Below are positions 1 through 10,281 of a stretch of DNA of 64,000 bases, one piece after another; the stretch's first letter is position 1, and every line of letters starts with the position of its first letter. A program made the position numbers and the translations under genes. The stretch is from Portunus trituberculatus (lineage: Eukaryota > Arthropoda > Malacostraca > Decapoda > Portunidae), in contig NC_059300.1 of the NCBI RefSeq assembly GCF_017591435.1, positions 1-64,000 of the forward strand, read 5' to 3'. The notes beneath the pieces are model-generated. The model had not been told where the DNA came from. It ran no database searches and saw only the letters and a list, made by a program, of their open reading frames with translations.

Positions 1-60
1 CGGAACGATGAAAAAAACAAATCCTTTTGGCCAGGGGCGGTAACAAAGTAAAACGGGAAG

Positions 61-97
<37 letters not shown>

Positions 98-176
98 AAA
101 AGAAAAGGAAAGCCAAACAAAAGAATTTAATATAAAAAAATTATTTAAAAGCACCAAGAAAAAAAAAAAAAAAAAG

Positions 177-208
<32 letters not shown>

Positions 209-935
209 AACAAAAAAACAAAACAAAACAGAAAAATTAAGCAACCAAAGATTTTTTTACACATTTGGATTTTTCAAAAAAAAAAAAAACCAAACAAAAA
301 AAAAAAAAAAAAAAAAAAACCAAAAAAAAAAAAACACCCAATAACACGCCAAAACCAAAAAAAGAATAAAGGCAAAAGAGGAAGGAAACACGAATATTAA
401 CCCGGAAAATTTTCCCAGGGTAAACGAAAAGCAAATTGAGAGGCGGATTGAGGACGATGGAAGAAAGAGAAAGAAATGAATAAGAGGAAGAAGGATAGAG
501 GAAGGAATGTGCGAAAAAAAAAAAAAAAAAAAGAGGAAGGGCAGAAAGAGGAGGAGGAAAAAGGTAGATTTTCCAGGGCCCCCGCAGTAGGTAGCCCCAG
601 GGGAGGGATTAGGAGGGCAGGTAAAGGGAGGCAGGGGTGGGATATAGGGAAAGGCGCGAGGAAAGGAAGGGAAGGGGTATCAAAAGGAAAGGAAAAAAAG
701 GGGAGAAAGAAGGAAAGAGAGAGGAGAGGGAGAGGAGAGGAAGAGAGAGGAGAGGAGAGAGAAGAGGGGAAAAGGAAAAAAGGGGGGGGGGGAAAGGGTT
801 TTTTCAAATAATGGCCCCGCCAGGGAAGGGGGGGGGGGAGGAGGAAGGGGGGAGGAGGAAAAGGGAAAAGGGGGGGGGGGGGGGGGGGGGGGGAAGGAAG
901 GGGAGGGGGCCCAATTTAAAAATTTAAAAGTCACA
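1..935. repeat. A-rich then purine-rich low-complexity tract
   Basis: The first ~360 bases are mostly adenine runs, including 61-94 and most of 160-206. From ~415 to 930 the plus strand is almost all purine, with GGA/GAA mixtures and G runs such as the one near 870-893. The reading frames here encode only Lys/Glu/Arg/Gly or Pro/Ser/Phe strings and are not genes. So many inflated homopolymers suggest poor base calling at a contig edge as much as true repeat. Confidence 0.8.
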
Positions 936-1317
936 TTTTGTTGGTAAGGGGCCTGAAGGGGAAGGGTACAGGGGGGGAAAAGGGTTTGGAGGTGGTAAAG
1001 GGGGGAAGTTCACCCGCAAGAAACCCGTCTAAGAACCGGGGTGCTGTGGTTTCTTTATTAATAAATGGATGGTTTTTTTTCCTTTTTAAAGGGAACGGGG
1101 AATTTCCCTTTCTTTTTCTTTTGTTTACTTTTACGGGATCTTTATGTGTTGGTGGACACACACAAAACACAAGGTAGGGGTAAGTGGAGGTTGGTAAGAG
1201 AGGGGTCACCGAAAGCAAACAAGCAAAGCAATCTTGTGTGCCCTTTTTCCCCCCTTTACCCCTTATAGCCCCCCCCCCCCCGGGGGATTTTGGTAACCTT
1301 TGAAAAAAAAAAAAAAA
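936..1317. other. No recognisable gene
   Basis: Ordinary-composition sequence is interrupted by doubled or tripled bases and short homopolymers. No conserved protein motif, RNA gene or complete repeat was recognised. Confidence 0.5.
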
Positions 1318-1485
1318 AAAAGGGGTTGTGGGCCCTCGCCCTTTCCCGGTGCGGTGGGGTTTTAATGGTTGGGTTCCCCTTTTTAAAGGGGGGTCCCCCT
1401 TTAACCCCCGAAGTTCAGTCTATGAGCTCTGAGGCTCCTAATTGGGAAGACTGGCTGGGTGATCACAACACCAAAAAAAAACCCC

Positions 1486-1533
<48 letters not shown>
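1318..1533 (+). mobile_element. SINE body copy with CA tail (degraded)
   Basis: The stretch at 1440-1470 (GGGAAGACTGGCTGGGTGA) and the preceding GAGCTCTGAGGCTCC region match the body of the SINE at 36656-36950 read on the minus strand. The CTTTCCCGGTG segment near 1340 corresponds to its middle part. The 3' end runs into (CA)n as in the other copy. The tRNA-like head is not recognisable, so this copy is 5' truncated or its start is corrupted by homopolymer-rich sequence. Confidence 0.65.
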
Positions 1534-1538
<5 letters not shown>

Positions 1539-1573
1539 CAATTCAAACAAAATACATGAATGAATGAATACAC

Positions 1574-1619
<46 letters not shown>

Positions 1620-1686
1620 TAAATCAATTCAAACAAAATACATGAATGAATGAATACACAAATAAAAAACACACACACACACACAC
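1489..1686. repeat. Three CA tracts with a duplicated spacer
   Basis: CA dinucleotide tracts at about 1489-1533, 1575-1617 and 1669-1686 are separated by two nearly identical ~41-bp spacers, each containing CAATTCAAACAAAATACATG and a short (GAAT)n run. The unit (CA tract plus spacer) has therefore been tandemly duplicated. It starts at the 3' tail of the SINE copy. Confidence 0.85.
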
Positions 1687-1980
1687 TATAACCCTCTTGA
1701 GCGACACAGATGAGGCATTCACTCCCCTTAAAAGCAAACTCAGGGCGATATTTCACGGCGCCTCCTCGTGCGGCTTAAGATGAATGGGGATGCACGTCCT
1801 CCCACTGCCGTCTTTCCTAATGGAGGTAATGAGGTGTGGAGGTTTGTCACAGGAGCCCCCCACCTGCCGCGGGACACTCACCCCAAACGCTGACTAATTA
1901 GTTCACCTGCATCACCGTCATTATACAAGGTAAGGTTCCTACGCCCCCTCATTAATATCAGGATTACAAGGAATATAGTT

Positions 1981-1981
<1 letters not shown>
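1687..1981. other. Non-repetitive stretch, nothing identified
   Basis: Mixed-composition sequence between microsatellites. It contains the homeodomain-like palindrome CTAATTAG near 1894-1901 but no supported gene. Confidence 0.4.
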
Positions 1982-2024
<43 letters not shown>

Positions 2025-2190
2025 CCAAGTTTTCTCTATCTCTGTTTCTTCCATTAGAAATATCCTAAGCCTCCTCCTTCTTCTCCTCCTCCTCCTCCTC
2101 CTCCTTATTTTTAGGATTATATAAGGAATACCATTGTTTCTTCCTCCTCTAGTTACTTTTCTTTCTTCATTACTTCTTCAGCAACACCCT
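1982..2190. repeat. Duplicated block, copy 1: (CT)n-spacer-(TCC)n-spacer
   Basis: A (CT)n tract (1982-2022) is followed by TGTTTCTTCCATTA, a (TCC)n tract, then GTTTCTTCCTCCTCTAGTTA and a CAGCAACA segment. The same order of microsatellites and unique spacers recurs at 2876-3140, so this is an old duplication and not two independent microsatellites. Confidence 0.75.
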
Positions 2191-2516
2191 CCTCCTCTTC
2201 CTCCTCCTCCTCCTCCTTCTCCTCTATTTTTTCTCCTCTTCCTCGAAACTTTAAGGAATACACTTTTTTCTATCCTTCTCTAATTCTGTTTTCATCATTC
2301 CTTCTTTCAGCATCCTCCTCCCCCTCTTCCTCTTCTTTCTCCTTCTTTTCCTCCGTGCGTGGGTGGCGAGTGAATGTGGGCGTGGGTGAAGACACATGAC
2401 CCGCCTGTACATTTGTGGATTGGTGTGTGGATTAGTACACTGCTCTGTGGATGAACTTGCAGGGGATGAAATAATATCCACCACTTCATTTACTAGTTTC
2501 TCCCCTCTTTCTTTTT

Positions 2517-2552
<36 letters not shown>

Positions 2553-2875
2553 CTTTTTCCCCCTTTTTTCTCCCTTTTCTCCTCCCACTTTTTTACTCTT
2601 CTTCTACTTCTCTTCCCACACTAAACCACCCCTCCTCCTCCTCCTCCTCCTCCTCCTCCCTCCTCCTACTTCTCCTTTTTGTCCCTCTGCACTTCATATC
2701 TTTCTCCTCACACCATCATCACCACCTCCACCATCTCCTCTCCCCGATAATAGAACCGTTGTAGGGAGGTTCTATGGGGCACCGACGCGTTTTATGATCC
2801 TCAGAAGATGCAATTATCCTCGACCTTACAATCTCGACGAGGGATGAAGGTGCAAGGGTGATGGTAGTGAAAGAT
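2191..2875. repeat. CT/TCC-rich low-complexity region
   Basis: Pyrimidine-rich plus strand with (CT)n at about 2521-2551 and (TCC)n at about 2632-2660. Open frames encode Ser/Leu/Phe or Arg/Glu repeats and are not credible genes. A short normal-composition island at 2350-2480 shows no identifiable product. Confidence 0.7.
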
Positions 2876-2921
<46 letters not shown>

Positions 2922-3140
2922 GGTATTCCCTATCTGTTTCTTCCATTACCAGTATCCTATGCCTTCTATCCCTGTTCTCATTCCCCTCCTCCTCCTCCTG
3001 CTCCTACTCCTACCCTCCTCCTCCTCCTCCTCCTCCTCCTCCTTTCTTCAGAATTACAAGGAATAATATTGTTTCTTCCTCCTCTAGTTACTTTGTTTTA
3101 TTACTTCTTCCTACAGCAACATCCTACACCTCCATCTCCT
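2876..3140. repeat. Duplicated block, copy 2: (CT)n-spacer-(TCC)n-spacer
   Basis: (CT)n at 2876-2919, then CTATCTGTTTCTTCCATTA, (TCC)n at about 3013-3041, an AATTACAAGGAATA segment, and TTGTTTCTTCCTCCTCTAG. The order and spacer sequence correspond to 1982-2190, with different tract lengths. Another (CT)n tract follows at 3138-3164. Confidence 0.75.
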
Positions 3141-3189
3141 CTCTCTCTCTCTCTCTCTCTCTCTTTCATTACTTCATTAAATCATGTCA

Positions 3190-3630
3190 TGCTTTTACAT
3201 CTTATCAATTCAGTATCATCCCTCGTGTTTTTATTTTTATTGACTAGTTTGGGTTCTTATCATTGTTATCAGTTCAGTATCAGGTTTCATGTTCTTATTA
3301 GTTTAGCATAAGGTCTCTTCGTCTTATTAGGTCGGTATCAAGTCTCGTGCTTTCATTAGTTGATTTCTTAGTTCGAGATCTTAATTTATTAGCTCGGGAT
3401 CGGTAGCGTATTTATTTATTTATTTATTATTATTTTTATTATTATAACTATTTTCTTTATCGTAATGTCTCTTTTGTCTTATTAGTTCGATATCAAACTT
3501 CGTGCTCTTTTTTATTCTTAATTCGAGATCTTAATATTTTTTTTAGTTTGGTTTGAGTTTTCGTCTCTATTTTCAGTTTAGCATAAGGTCTTTCTTTCTT
3601 AATTCGGTATCAACTCTCATGCCTCGCGCT
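3190..3630. repeat. Diverged minisatellite (TTAGTTCGGTATC-type unit)
   Basis: Variants of TTAGTTCAGTATCAAGTCTC and of TCTTATTAGTT recur roughly every 35-50 bases at about 3205, 3270, 3305, 3330, 3370, 3390, 3480, 3525, 3575 and 3600. Copies are strongly diverged and spacing is irregular. A (TTAT)n stretch lies at 3410-3440. No coding potential. Confidence 0.6.
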
Positions 3631-4748
3631 CCTATCATGGCTAACTAATGCCTGTCTCGGACCCTCAGGAAGCGCCGGCACAAGTCTCAGCTGACGACGC
3701 TTAATTATGTTTTGAGGCTACAAGTCCCGGGATCCGCGTCAAAACTCAAAACATGATCTGCCTGAGTGTGAGAAATAGCACCTGTCATCCAACACCACCG
3801 ATAAATGCTAAGTATATGTAAATTGGTGGTTAAAACGTAAATTTGAAGTATTCTGTATTCGCGATAAAATTCAGTTCTCAACAAGACAGCACGGCGATCA
3901 TGAGTGGGAAGGGAATGAGGGAAAAGTGGTCACCGCAATGAGGCTTGAACGGCACCAACCTAAACATGACAAGACATAATTGCTACTTGGTTTACCTGTG
4001 AAGCGCCGGACACGTGTCAACATTCTGTGAGGCGACACTGATGATGGATTGAAAAATGGCACGTCACAACACTAAGCGATCATTCATAACTTAAAAAAGA
4101 ATAATGATAAAAAATAAAAATAAAATAAATAAAATAAAAACGGATGACCAGATTAACTTGACACGTGTAATGTGTTATATGATGAAACTCTGATTCTGTT
4201 TGTACAGTATACATACTTTCTAATCATGTAACTCAAGCAATATTACTGATTTTACTGACCATTCCTGATGGGGTGGGTTCTTGGGGTAATTCAAGTAACA
4301 TTAAGAACTCAAAGCTTGGAAATGAAAGAAAAAAAAAACAGCTTTCCATTTCGTCCTATGCATATAAAGTATTGACACACATCCACGCCTCGGCCCATCG
4401 CTAAAAAAAAAAAAAAAAAAAAAAAAATGATAAATGACGTTAGTATATTATCTTTAATGCCACGAACCACGACGACAGTACAGAATGGAAATGAAGAGAG
4501 GAAGACTTCATCACCCATTACACTTCCTAAAGACACCGATAGTCAGCATAGGAGCGGTAATTATTTCCTTCTCTTCCTTAAACAAACGAGTTCCCATTTT
4601 TGTGCTGAGTTTGTGGACTCTCTTCTCGTCGAGGGAAGGAAGGAAAGGTGACAGAAAACGTTGTCTTTTAGACGTTTTCTTCAGTATGTTTGTATTTTTA
4701 TACCTATTCAAAAGTCTCTCTCTCTCCCCCCATGACTGACCAATGTTT

Positions 4749-4749
<1 letters not shown>
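3631..4749. other. Non-repetitive sequence, no gene identified
   Basis: Mostly unique-looking sequence, with GC-rich islets near 3660-3740 and 4010-4060 and a poly(A) run at about 4403-4426. Short open frames around 4430-4740 have no recognisable domain. It could be intergenic or intronic host DNA. Confidence 0.4.

Positions 4750-4808
<59 letters not shown>
4750..4808. repeat. (CA)n microsatellite
   Basis: Uninterrupted AC/CA dinucleotide tract of about 58 bases. No LINE or SINE tail is recognisable beside it, unlike the CA tracts at 38911, 40946 and 45034. Confidence 0.95.
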
Positions 4809-4811
<3 letters not shown>

Positions 4812-4984
4812 AATCAAACAATTATTATGCAAAGATACTCGAAAGTAGAAAAGAAAAAGTGAGCAACTCTATACGCACGACTACACCACCACCACCACCA
4901 CCACCATCACGTGATGCACGGGCAGGCGAAGCGATGAATACGTATGTTTATTCCGTACATGTCACTAAAATTATTTTATTTAAC

Positions 4985-4985
<1 letters not shown>

Positions 4986-5053
<68 letters not shown>

Positions 5054-5199
5054 GCCTTATCTTCTACAGCTGGAGGATAATAATCCGACATCCAATCCCT
5101 CCCTCCTCCTCCTCCTCCTCCTCCTCCTCCTCCTCCTCCTCCTCCTCCTCCTCCTCCTCCTTTTACCTCTTCATCCTAGTCCTCGTTCTCCATCCCTCA

Positions 5200-5234
<35 letters not shown>
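4986..5234. repeat. Compound microsatellite (GA)n-(CCT)n-(CT)n
   Basis: (GA)n at 4986-5050, (CCT)n at about 5102-5160 and (CT)n at about 5203-5234 are separated by short unique spacers. GA and CT tracts on the same strand are complementary, so this segment can form an inverted repeat. Confidence 0.95.
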
Positions 5235-5237
<3 letters not shown>

Positions 5238-5320
5238 TTTATACGTACCCAGGCCGTGCACGTCAAAGACCAACTTATTACCGCGACCCAGCGAAAGGCA
5301 CGCCCCGGGGCTGCCGAGCG

Positions 5321-5345
5321 AGGTCACCGGGTCACGCAAAGGTCA
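5321..5345 (+). promoter_or_regulatory. Candidate nuclear-receptor element: three half-sites
   Basis: Three tandem hexamers fit the nuclear-receptor half-site: AGGTCA (5321-5326), GGGTCA (5329-5334) and AGGTCA (5340-5345). The spacings are 2 and 5 bases (DR2 and DR5). They lie in a GC-richer non-repetitive island (5235-5500). DR-type sites bind RXR/USP heterodimers and related receptors. No gene start is visible nearby, so function is inferred from the motif alone and chance remains possible. Confidence 0.3.
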
Positions 5346-5498
5346 GGAGCGTAGAGTGAGAAATATTAATGGTCAGAATAAGACGCTGCTAATGGGCGGG
5401 ATAAAGAGTGAGAATAATGGCTGTGGCGTCTCCTTTCATACCGTATACCTAATGATGAATATGTAAATAAGTGCCGGGAGATGGAAATAATTAGTCTT

Positions 5499-6348
<850 letters not shown>

Positions 6349-6399
<51 letters not shown>
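6349..6399. repeat. (TAG)n microsatellite
   Basis: About 17 perfect TAG/GTA triplets. Confidence 0.95.
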
Positions 6400-6481
6400 G
6401 TAAACAGGTGAACTAATTAAAAATCTACCTCTCCAGAAAAAAAAACTTGATGGAGCGAATCTTTTTTCAACTCCTTGTCTT

Positions 6482-6483
<2 letters not shown>

Positions 6484-6568
<85 letters not shown>
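6484..6568. repeat. (GA)n microsatellite
   Basis: Perfect GA tract of about 85 bases. Confidence 0.98.
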
Positions 6569-6571
<3 letters not shown>

Positions 6572-6877
6572 GGGCAAAGATCAAACCTATCCGCCCCTCC
6601 AAAAAACCAGTAACATCTCCATGCAAGCCTCCCTCGACCCGCCGCCCCCCCTTCACCTTTCTTTAGCTACTCCCAGCCTTGCATTCTAACTCTTCCCATC
6701 CTCCTCATTCCCTTCACTCCCTTTCCCATCCCTTCCTATTCTCCCCACTTCTCCGATCATTGAATTCCTACCACCACTACTGGCTTCATTCCTTTCCTTT
6801 CCTCCTCCTCCTTAGTACTTCCTTAAACTTCTGCATCAATAAGGTAAGAATTATTATCACTATCATTAACATTATTA

Positions 6878-6920
<43 letters not shown>

Positions 6921-7034
6921 GTCTGTCTCGTTATCTTGTGGGGCCTGAATAGCTTGTCAAATGGCCCGCCACAGCTAAATGGCAAAAGGCGCCTGATTAC
7001 TGTGATGAAGAGACGGCAGGGAGCAGCAACAGCA
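6569..7034. other. CT-rich sequence, no gene identified
   Basis: Pyrimidine-rich spacer including (CT)n at about 6879-6917, followed by a short normal-composition island at 6930-7020. No domain or RNA was recognised. Confidence 0.6.
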
Positions 7035-7125
7035 AGAGGAGGAGGAGGAGGAGGAAGAGGAGGAGGAGGAGGAGGAGGAGGAGGAGGAGGAGGAGGAGGA
7101 GGAGGAGGAGGAGGAGGAGGAGGAG
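7035..7125. repeat. (GGA)n microsatellite
   Basis: About 30 GGA triplets with one GAA interruption near 7051. A shorter (GGA)n run follows at about 7233-7252. Frames encode poly-Gly, poly-Ser, poly-Pro or poly-Glu and are not genes. Confidence 0.95.
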
Positions 7126-7647
7126 CGAGGAAGATACGATTGCAGTGGAAGACGATGATTAGTAACTTCAGAGATGCAAGTTTGAAGTTGTTGTGATACC
7201 AGTGAAATGACAGTGTACATGAGCAGATAAAGGGAGGAGGAGGAGGAGGAGGACAAAGGGAGTGAGAGGAAAACAAGTAACGCGCCACCAGTTAGCCCAT
7301 AGGAAGCTGATTGTGATAAACTACATAATCTAACCTGAAGTGAACAGATAATATAGTAAGGGCGAAGGCTCCTCCTCGCCCACCGGTACTCCCAGCAGGG
7401 GGGATGGCAGGGCAGGAGGGGAAAACAAGCAGCTTCGTTAATTACATAGTTTTCACAGGAGCGAGAGATGTTAACCGCTACTACTACTAATACTACTACT
7501 ATTGCCTACTATCAAGGCGAACCGGACTAGCACTTACAGGGAGAGGAAGTGGGGGGGGAAATAAATGGAATTAAGAAAATTTAAGGAAACAAAATGCAAA
7601 AAAGAACATGAGATGAAAGAGGAGGAGAAGAAAGAGTAATATACATC

Positions 7648-7650
<3 letters not shown>
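7126..7650. other. No gene identified
   Basis: Purine-rich to mixed sequence with a minor (TAC)n run near 7481-7500. No coding or RNA feature could be supported. Confidence 0.5.

Positions 7651-7739
<89 letters not shown>
7651..7739. repeat. (GA)n microsatellite
   Basis: Perfect GA tract of about 89 bases. It is followed by a purine-rich tail to ~7960. Confidence 0.98.
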
Positions 7740-7740
<1 letters not shown>

Positions 7741-7988
7741 AAGCGAAGAGCAACGAGAACAAGGACCGGATGATGAGGAGGAGAAGAAGGATGTGGAGAA
7801 TGAGATAGGAGGATTGAAAAGGATTAGTGTCCTCCCTACTTTCCCCTGAGGAGGCGAGGGATGATTGGAGGGAGAAGCCAAGGTGGACGGACGAGGATAT
7901 AGGACATGGGAGGCAGAGAAGGGGACTGTAGACTGTGGACGTGGAAAGAAAGAGGAACGAAAAGAAAAAAGAAGTTCCTGCAGTATTT

Positions 7989-8217
7989 TCATGTTACGAG
8001 ATGAGTAGTTATTTCCAAAACTGGAGTAACTGAGCCATCCATCTCTTCCAGTGGTTTCCTTTCTTTAGTACCAAGGGCAAGGATTGGAGACTCTTCGTTG
8101 ACTACAGGCTCTAAATAAAGTTGATAATCCTGATAGGTATCTTGTGGTTGTGAGGTGTAAGGGGTTACCTCAGGGAATGTGCTACTGTAAACTACCATCA
8201 GTTTCCAGTTTTGCTAT
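7989..8217 (-). CDS. Unidentified minus-strand ORF at the gap edge (possible exon)
   Basis: A minus-strand frame runs from the N gap to a TGA at 7989, giving about 75 residues from the gap edge, 69 of them after the first Met (8198). It begins MVVYSSTFPEVTPY and contains YTSQPQDTYQDYQLYLEP and LALGTKERKPLEEMDG. The residue mix is varied and acidic, unlike the simple-repeat frames around it. It does not resemble the LINE proteins elsewhere in the window. It could be the last coding exon of a host gene whose upstream part is in the missing sequence, or a chance ORF. No family was recognised and no splice site can be tested across the gap. Confidence 0.3.
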
Positions 8218-8717
8218 NNNNNNNNNNNNNNNNNNNNNNNNNNNNNNNNNNNNNNNNNNNNNNNNNNNNNNNNNNNNNNNNNNNNNNNNNNNNNNNNNNN
8301 NNNNNNNNNNNNNNNNNNNNNNNNNNNNNNNNNNNNNNNNNNNNNNNNNNNNNNNNNNNNNNNNNNNNNNNNNNNNNNNNNNNNNNNNNNNNNNNNNNNN
8401 NNNNNNNNNNNNNNNNNNNNNNNNNNNNNNNNNNNNNNNNNNNNNNNNNNNNNNNNNNNNNNNNNNNNNNNNNNNNNNNNNNNNNNNNNNNNNNNNNNNN
8501 NNNNNNNNNNNNNNNNNNNNNNNNNNNNNNNNNNNNNNNNNNNNNNNNNNNNNNNNNNNNNNNNNNNNNNNNNNNNNNNNNNNNNNNNNNNNNNNNNNNN
8601 NNNNNNNNNNNNNNNNNNNNNNNNNNNNNNNNNNNNNNNNNNNNNNNNNNNNNNNNNNNNNNNNNNNNNNNNNNNNNNNNNNNNNNNNNNNNNNNNNNNN
8701 NNNNNNNNNNNNNNNNN
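8218..8717. other. Assembly gap (500 N)
   Basis: Exactly 500 undetermined bases, a conventional scaffold-gap length, so the real distance is unknown. All frames reported across it are artefacts. Confidence 0.99.
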
Positions 8718-8867
8718 TACATCTACACCATCCAGTAAGATTTGGGTTATACTGAACTTCACGTAATTTTGATAAATTCCATTTTAAGAAAATTATGCGA
8801 AATGCAGGAAAACCAATAAATTGATAGTATTACGTGCGTTCATTGTATCCGCAACGCCACAGGCTAG

Positions 8868-8962
8868 GGAGGCGGTGGCGTAGTAGATAATGTGGTGACC
8901 GTGGTATCGGGCATACGTCCACGCGTAAGTTCGAATCCCACCATGTACCACTTAGATACTTT
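8868..8962 (+). mobile_element. tRNA-like SINE head
   Basis: A box-like TGGCGTAGTAGATAAT (8876-8891) and a canonical B box AGTTCGAATCC (8928-8938) sit about 36 bases apart, as in a polymerase III tRNA-type promoter. No proper acceptor stem or anticodon arm can be drawn, so this is not a functional tRNA gene but most likely the head of a tRNA-derived SINE. It abuts the 5'-truncated LINE that starts at about 8965. Confidence 0.55.
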
Positions 8963-9271
8963 GCCATTTGTCGAGTGGTTTTCAATCTGTGGAACACCAC
9001 CTCGCCACTACTAAACCACATCTTCTTTTCCTCACCGAAACACAGCTGTCTGAGGCTACTGACGGTAGCCACTTCTCTTTTCCCTCCTACTTTCTCTATT
9101 TTCATTTTCATTCCAGAGCTGGAGGTTGTGTCTGTGCTCAACGACTTAACTTGCTCTCGTGCCCACGCTCTCGAATCTTTCTAGTTTTCCACCATCTAGC
9201 TTCTACTCAATAGTCACTCTCTAACTAAATTCATTTGTCCTGTCTATCTCTCCAGTAACTCCTCTGCCTTT

Positions 9272-10169
9272 AGTAAATTCTTTGACTATTTAACTTCCAA
9301 AGTGGAGCACATTCTGTCCCTCTACCATTTCGCGGACATCTCCATTCTTGGAGATTTCAATGTTCACCACCAGTTTTGGCTTTCCTCTCCCTTCACTGAC
9401 CATCTTGGTGAACTAGCCTTCAACTTTGCTATCCTCCATGACCTAGAGCAGTGGTCTTCAACCTTTTTTAATGTCGTCCACCCCTATTGGTGATTAAGTA
9501 GATGTCCACCCCACCCCGAAACTGTCCACTCAGGTTGAATAGCACTGGCGTGATTCATGACAACTAATGGCGAGACAGTCCCACACGTGGTTGTACTAAC
9601 GGGGTCTTACGAGTAGACAAGGTGGCAACCTCAATGTTACAATAGGTAAATATGTATTTGTAGTATGTATTTTAAGAAATATAGGAGAGAGAAAGAGAGT
9701 GAGTCTCTTGTATATTAAACAGTAAATTCTTTGACTATTTAACTTCCAAAGTGGAGCACATTCTGTCCCTCTACCATTTCGCGGACATCTCCATTCTTGG
9801 AGATTTCAATGTTCACCACCAGTTTTGGCTTTCCTCTCCCTTCACTGACCATCTTGGTGAACTAGCCTTCAACTTTGCTATCCTCCATGACCTAGAGCAG
9901 TGGTCTTCAACCTTTTTTAATGTCGTCCACCCCTATTGGTGATTAAGTAGATGTCCACCCCACCCCGAAACTGTCCACTCAGGTTGAATAGCACTGGCGT
10001 GATTCATGACAACTAATGGCGAGACAGTCCCACACGTGGTTGTACTAACGGGGTCTTACGAGTAGACAAGGTGGCAACCTCAATGTTACAATAGGTAAAT
10101 ATGTATTTGTAGTATGTATTTTAAGAAATATAGGAGAGAGAAAGAGAGTGAGTCTCTTGTATATTAAAC
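9272..10169 (+). repeat. Near-perfect 449-bp tandem duplication
   Basis: 9272-9720 and 9721-10169 read as the same sequence, including two identical 63-residue frames (9302-9493 and 9751-9942). The unit starts inside LINE A and ends inside the hAT MITE, so the duplication came after that insertion. The breakpoints share only AG. It may be a very young duplication or an assembly duplication. Confidence 0.95.
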
Positions 10170-10281
10170 AGACACGTGCAGGATCTCGTCCACCCAGTAG
10201 TCCACCCCTAGACAGCTGTCCATCCCTCACTTAATCTCGTCCACTATAAGGTGGACTGTCCACCCAGGTTGAATAGCACTG
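9449..10281. mobile_element. Non-autonomous hAT element with 8-bp TSD
   Basis: The left end CAGTGGTCTTCAACCTTTTT and the right end GGTTGAATAGCACTG are imperfect inverted termini of hAT type. They are flanked by the identical 8-bp direct repeat ACCTAGAG (9441-9448 and 10282-10289), the hallmark of hAT insertion. Removing the element and one TSD restores the LINE A frame across the site. The undisrupted element would be ~384 bp (9898-10281); the rest is the duplicated left part plus LINE sequence. It has no transposase ORF, so it was moved in trans. Confidence 0.85.

Noticed and set aside
1489..1686. CRISPR-like repeat-spacer structure
   Set aside because: The repeats are dinucleotide tracts and the spacers are identical to each other, the opposite of a CRISPR array; the DNA is also eukaryotic.
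4944..5354. Open frames through GA/CT, GGA/TCC, CA and TA tracts as proteins
   Set aside because: The products are Arg-Glu, Leu-Ser, Tyr-Ile, Thr-His or poly-Pro/Gly strings produced by microsatellites; similar frames throughout 1-8000 and 51588-54165 were dismissed too.
8144..8762. Frames spanning the N gap
   Set aside because: They consist almost wholly of undetermined residues.
8876..8938. A tRNA gene on the plus strand
   Set aside because: A and B boxes are visible, but no cloverleaf with an anticodon arm can be drawn.
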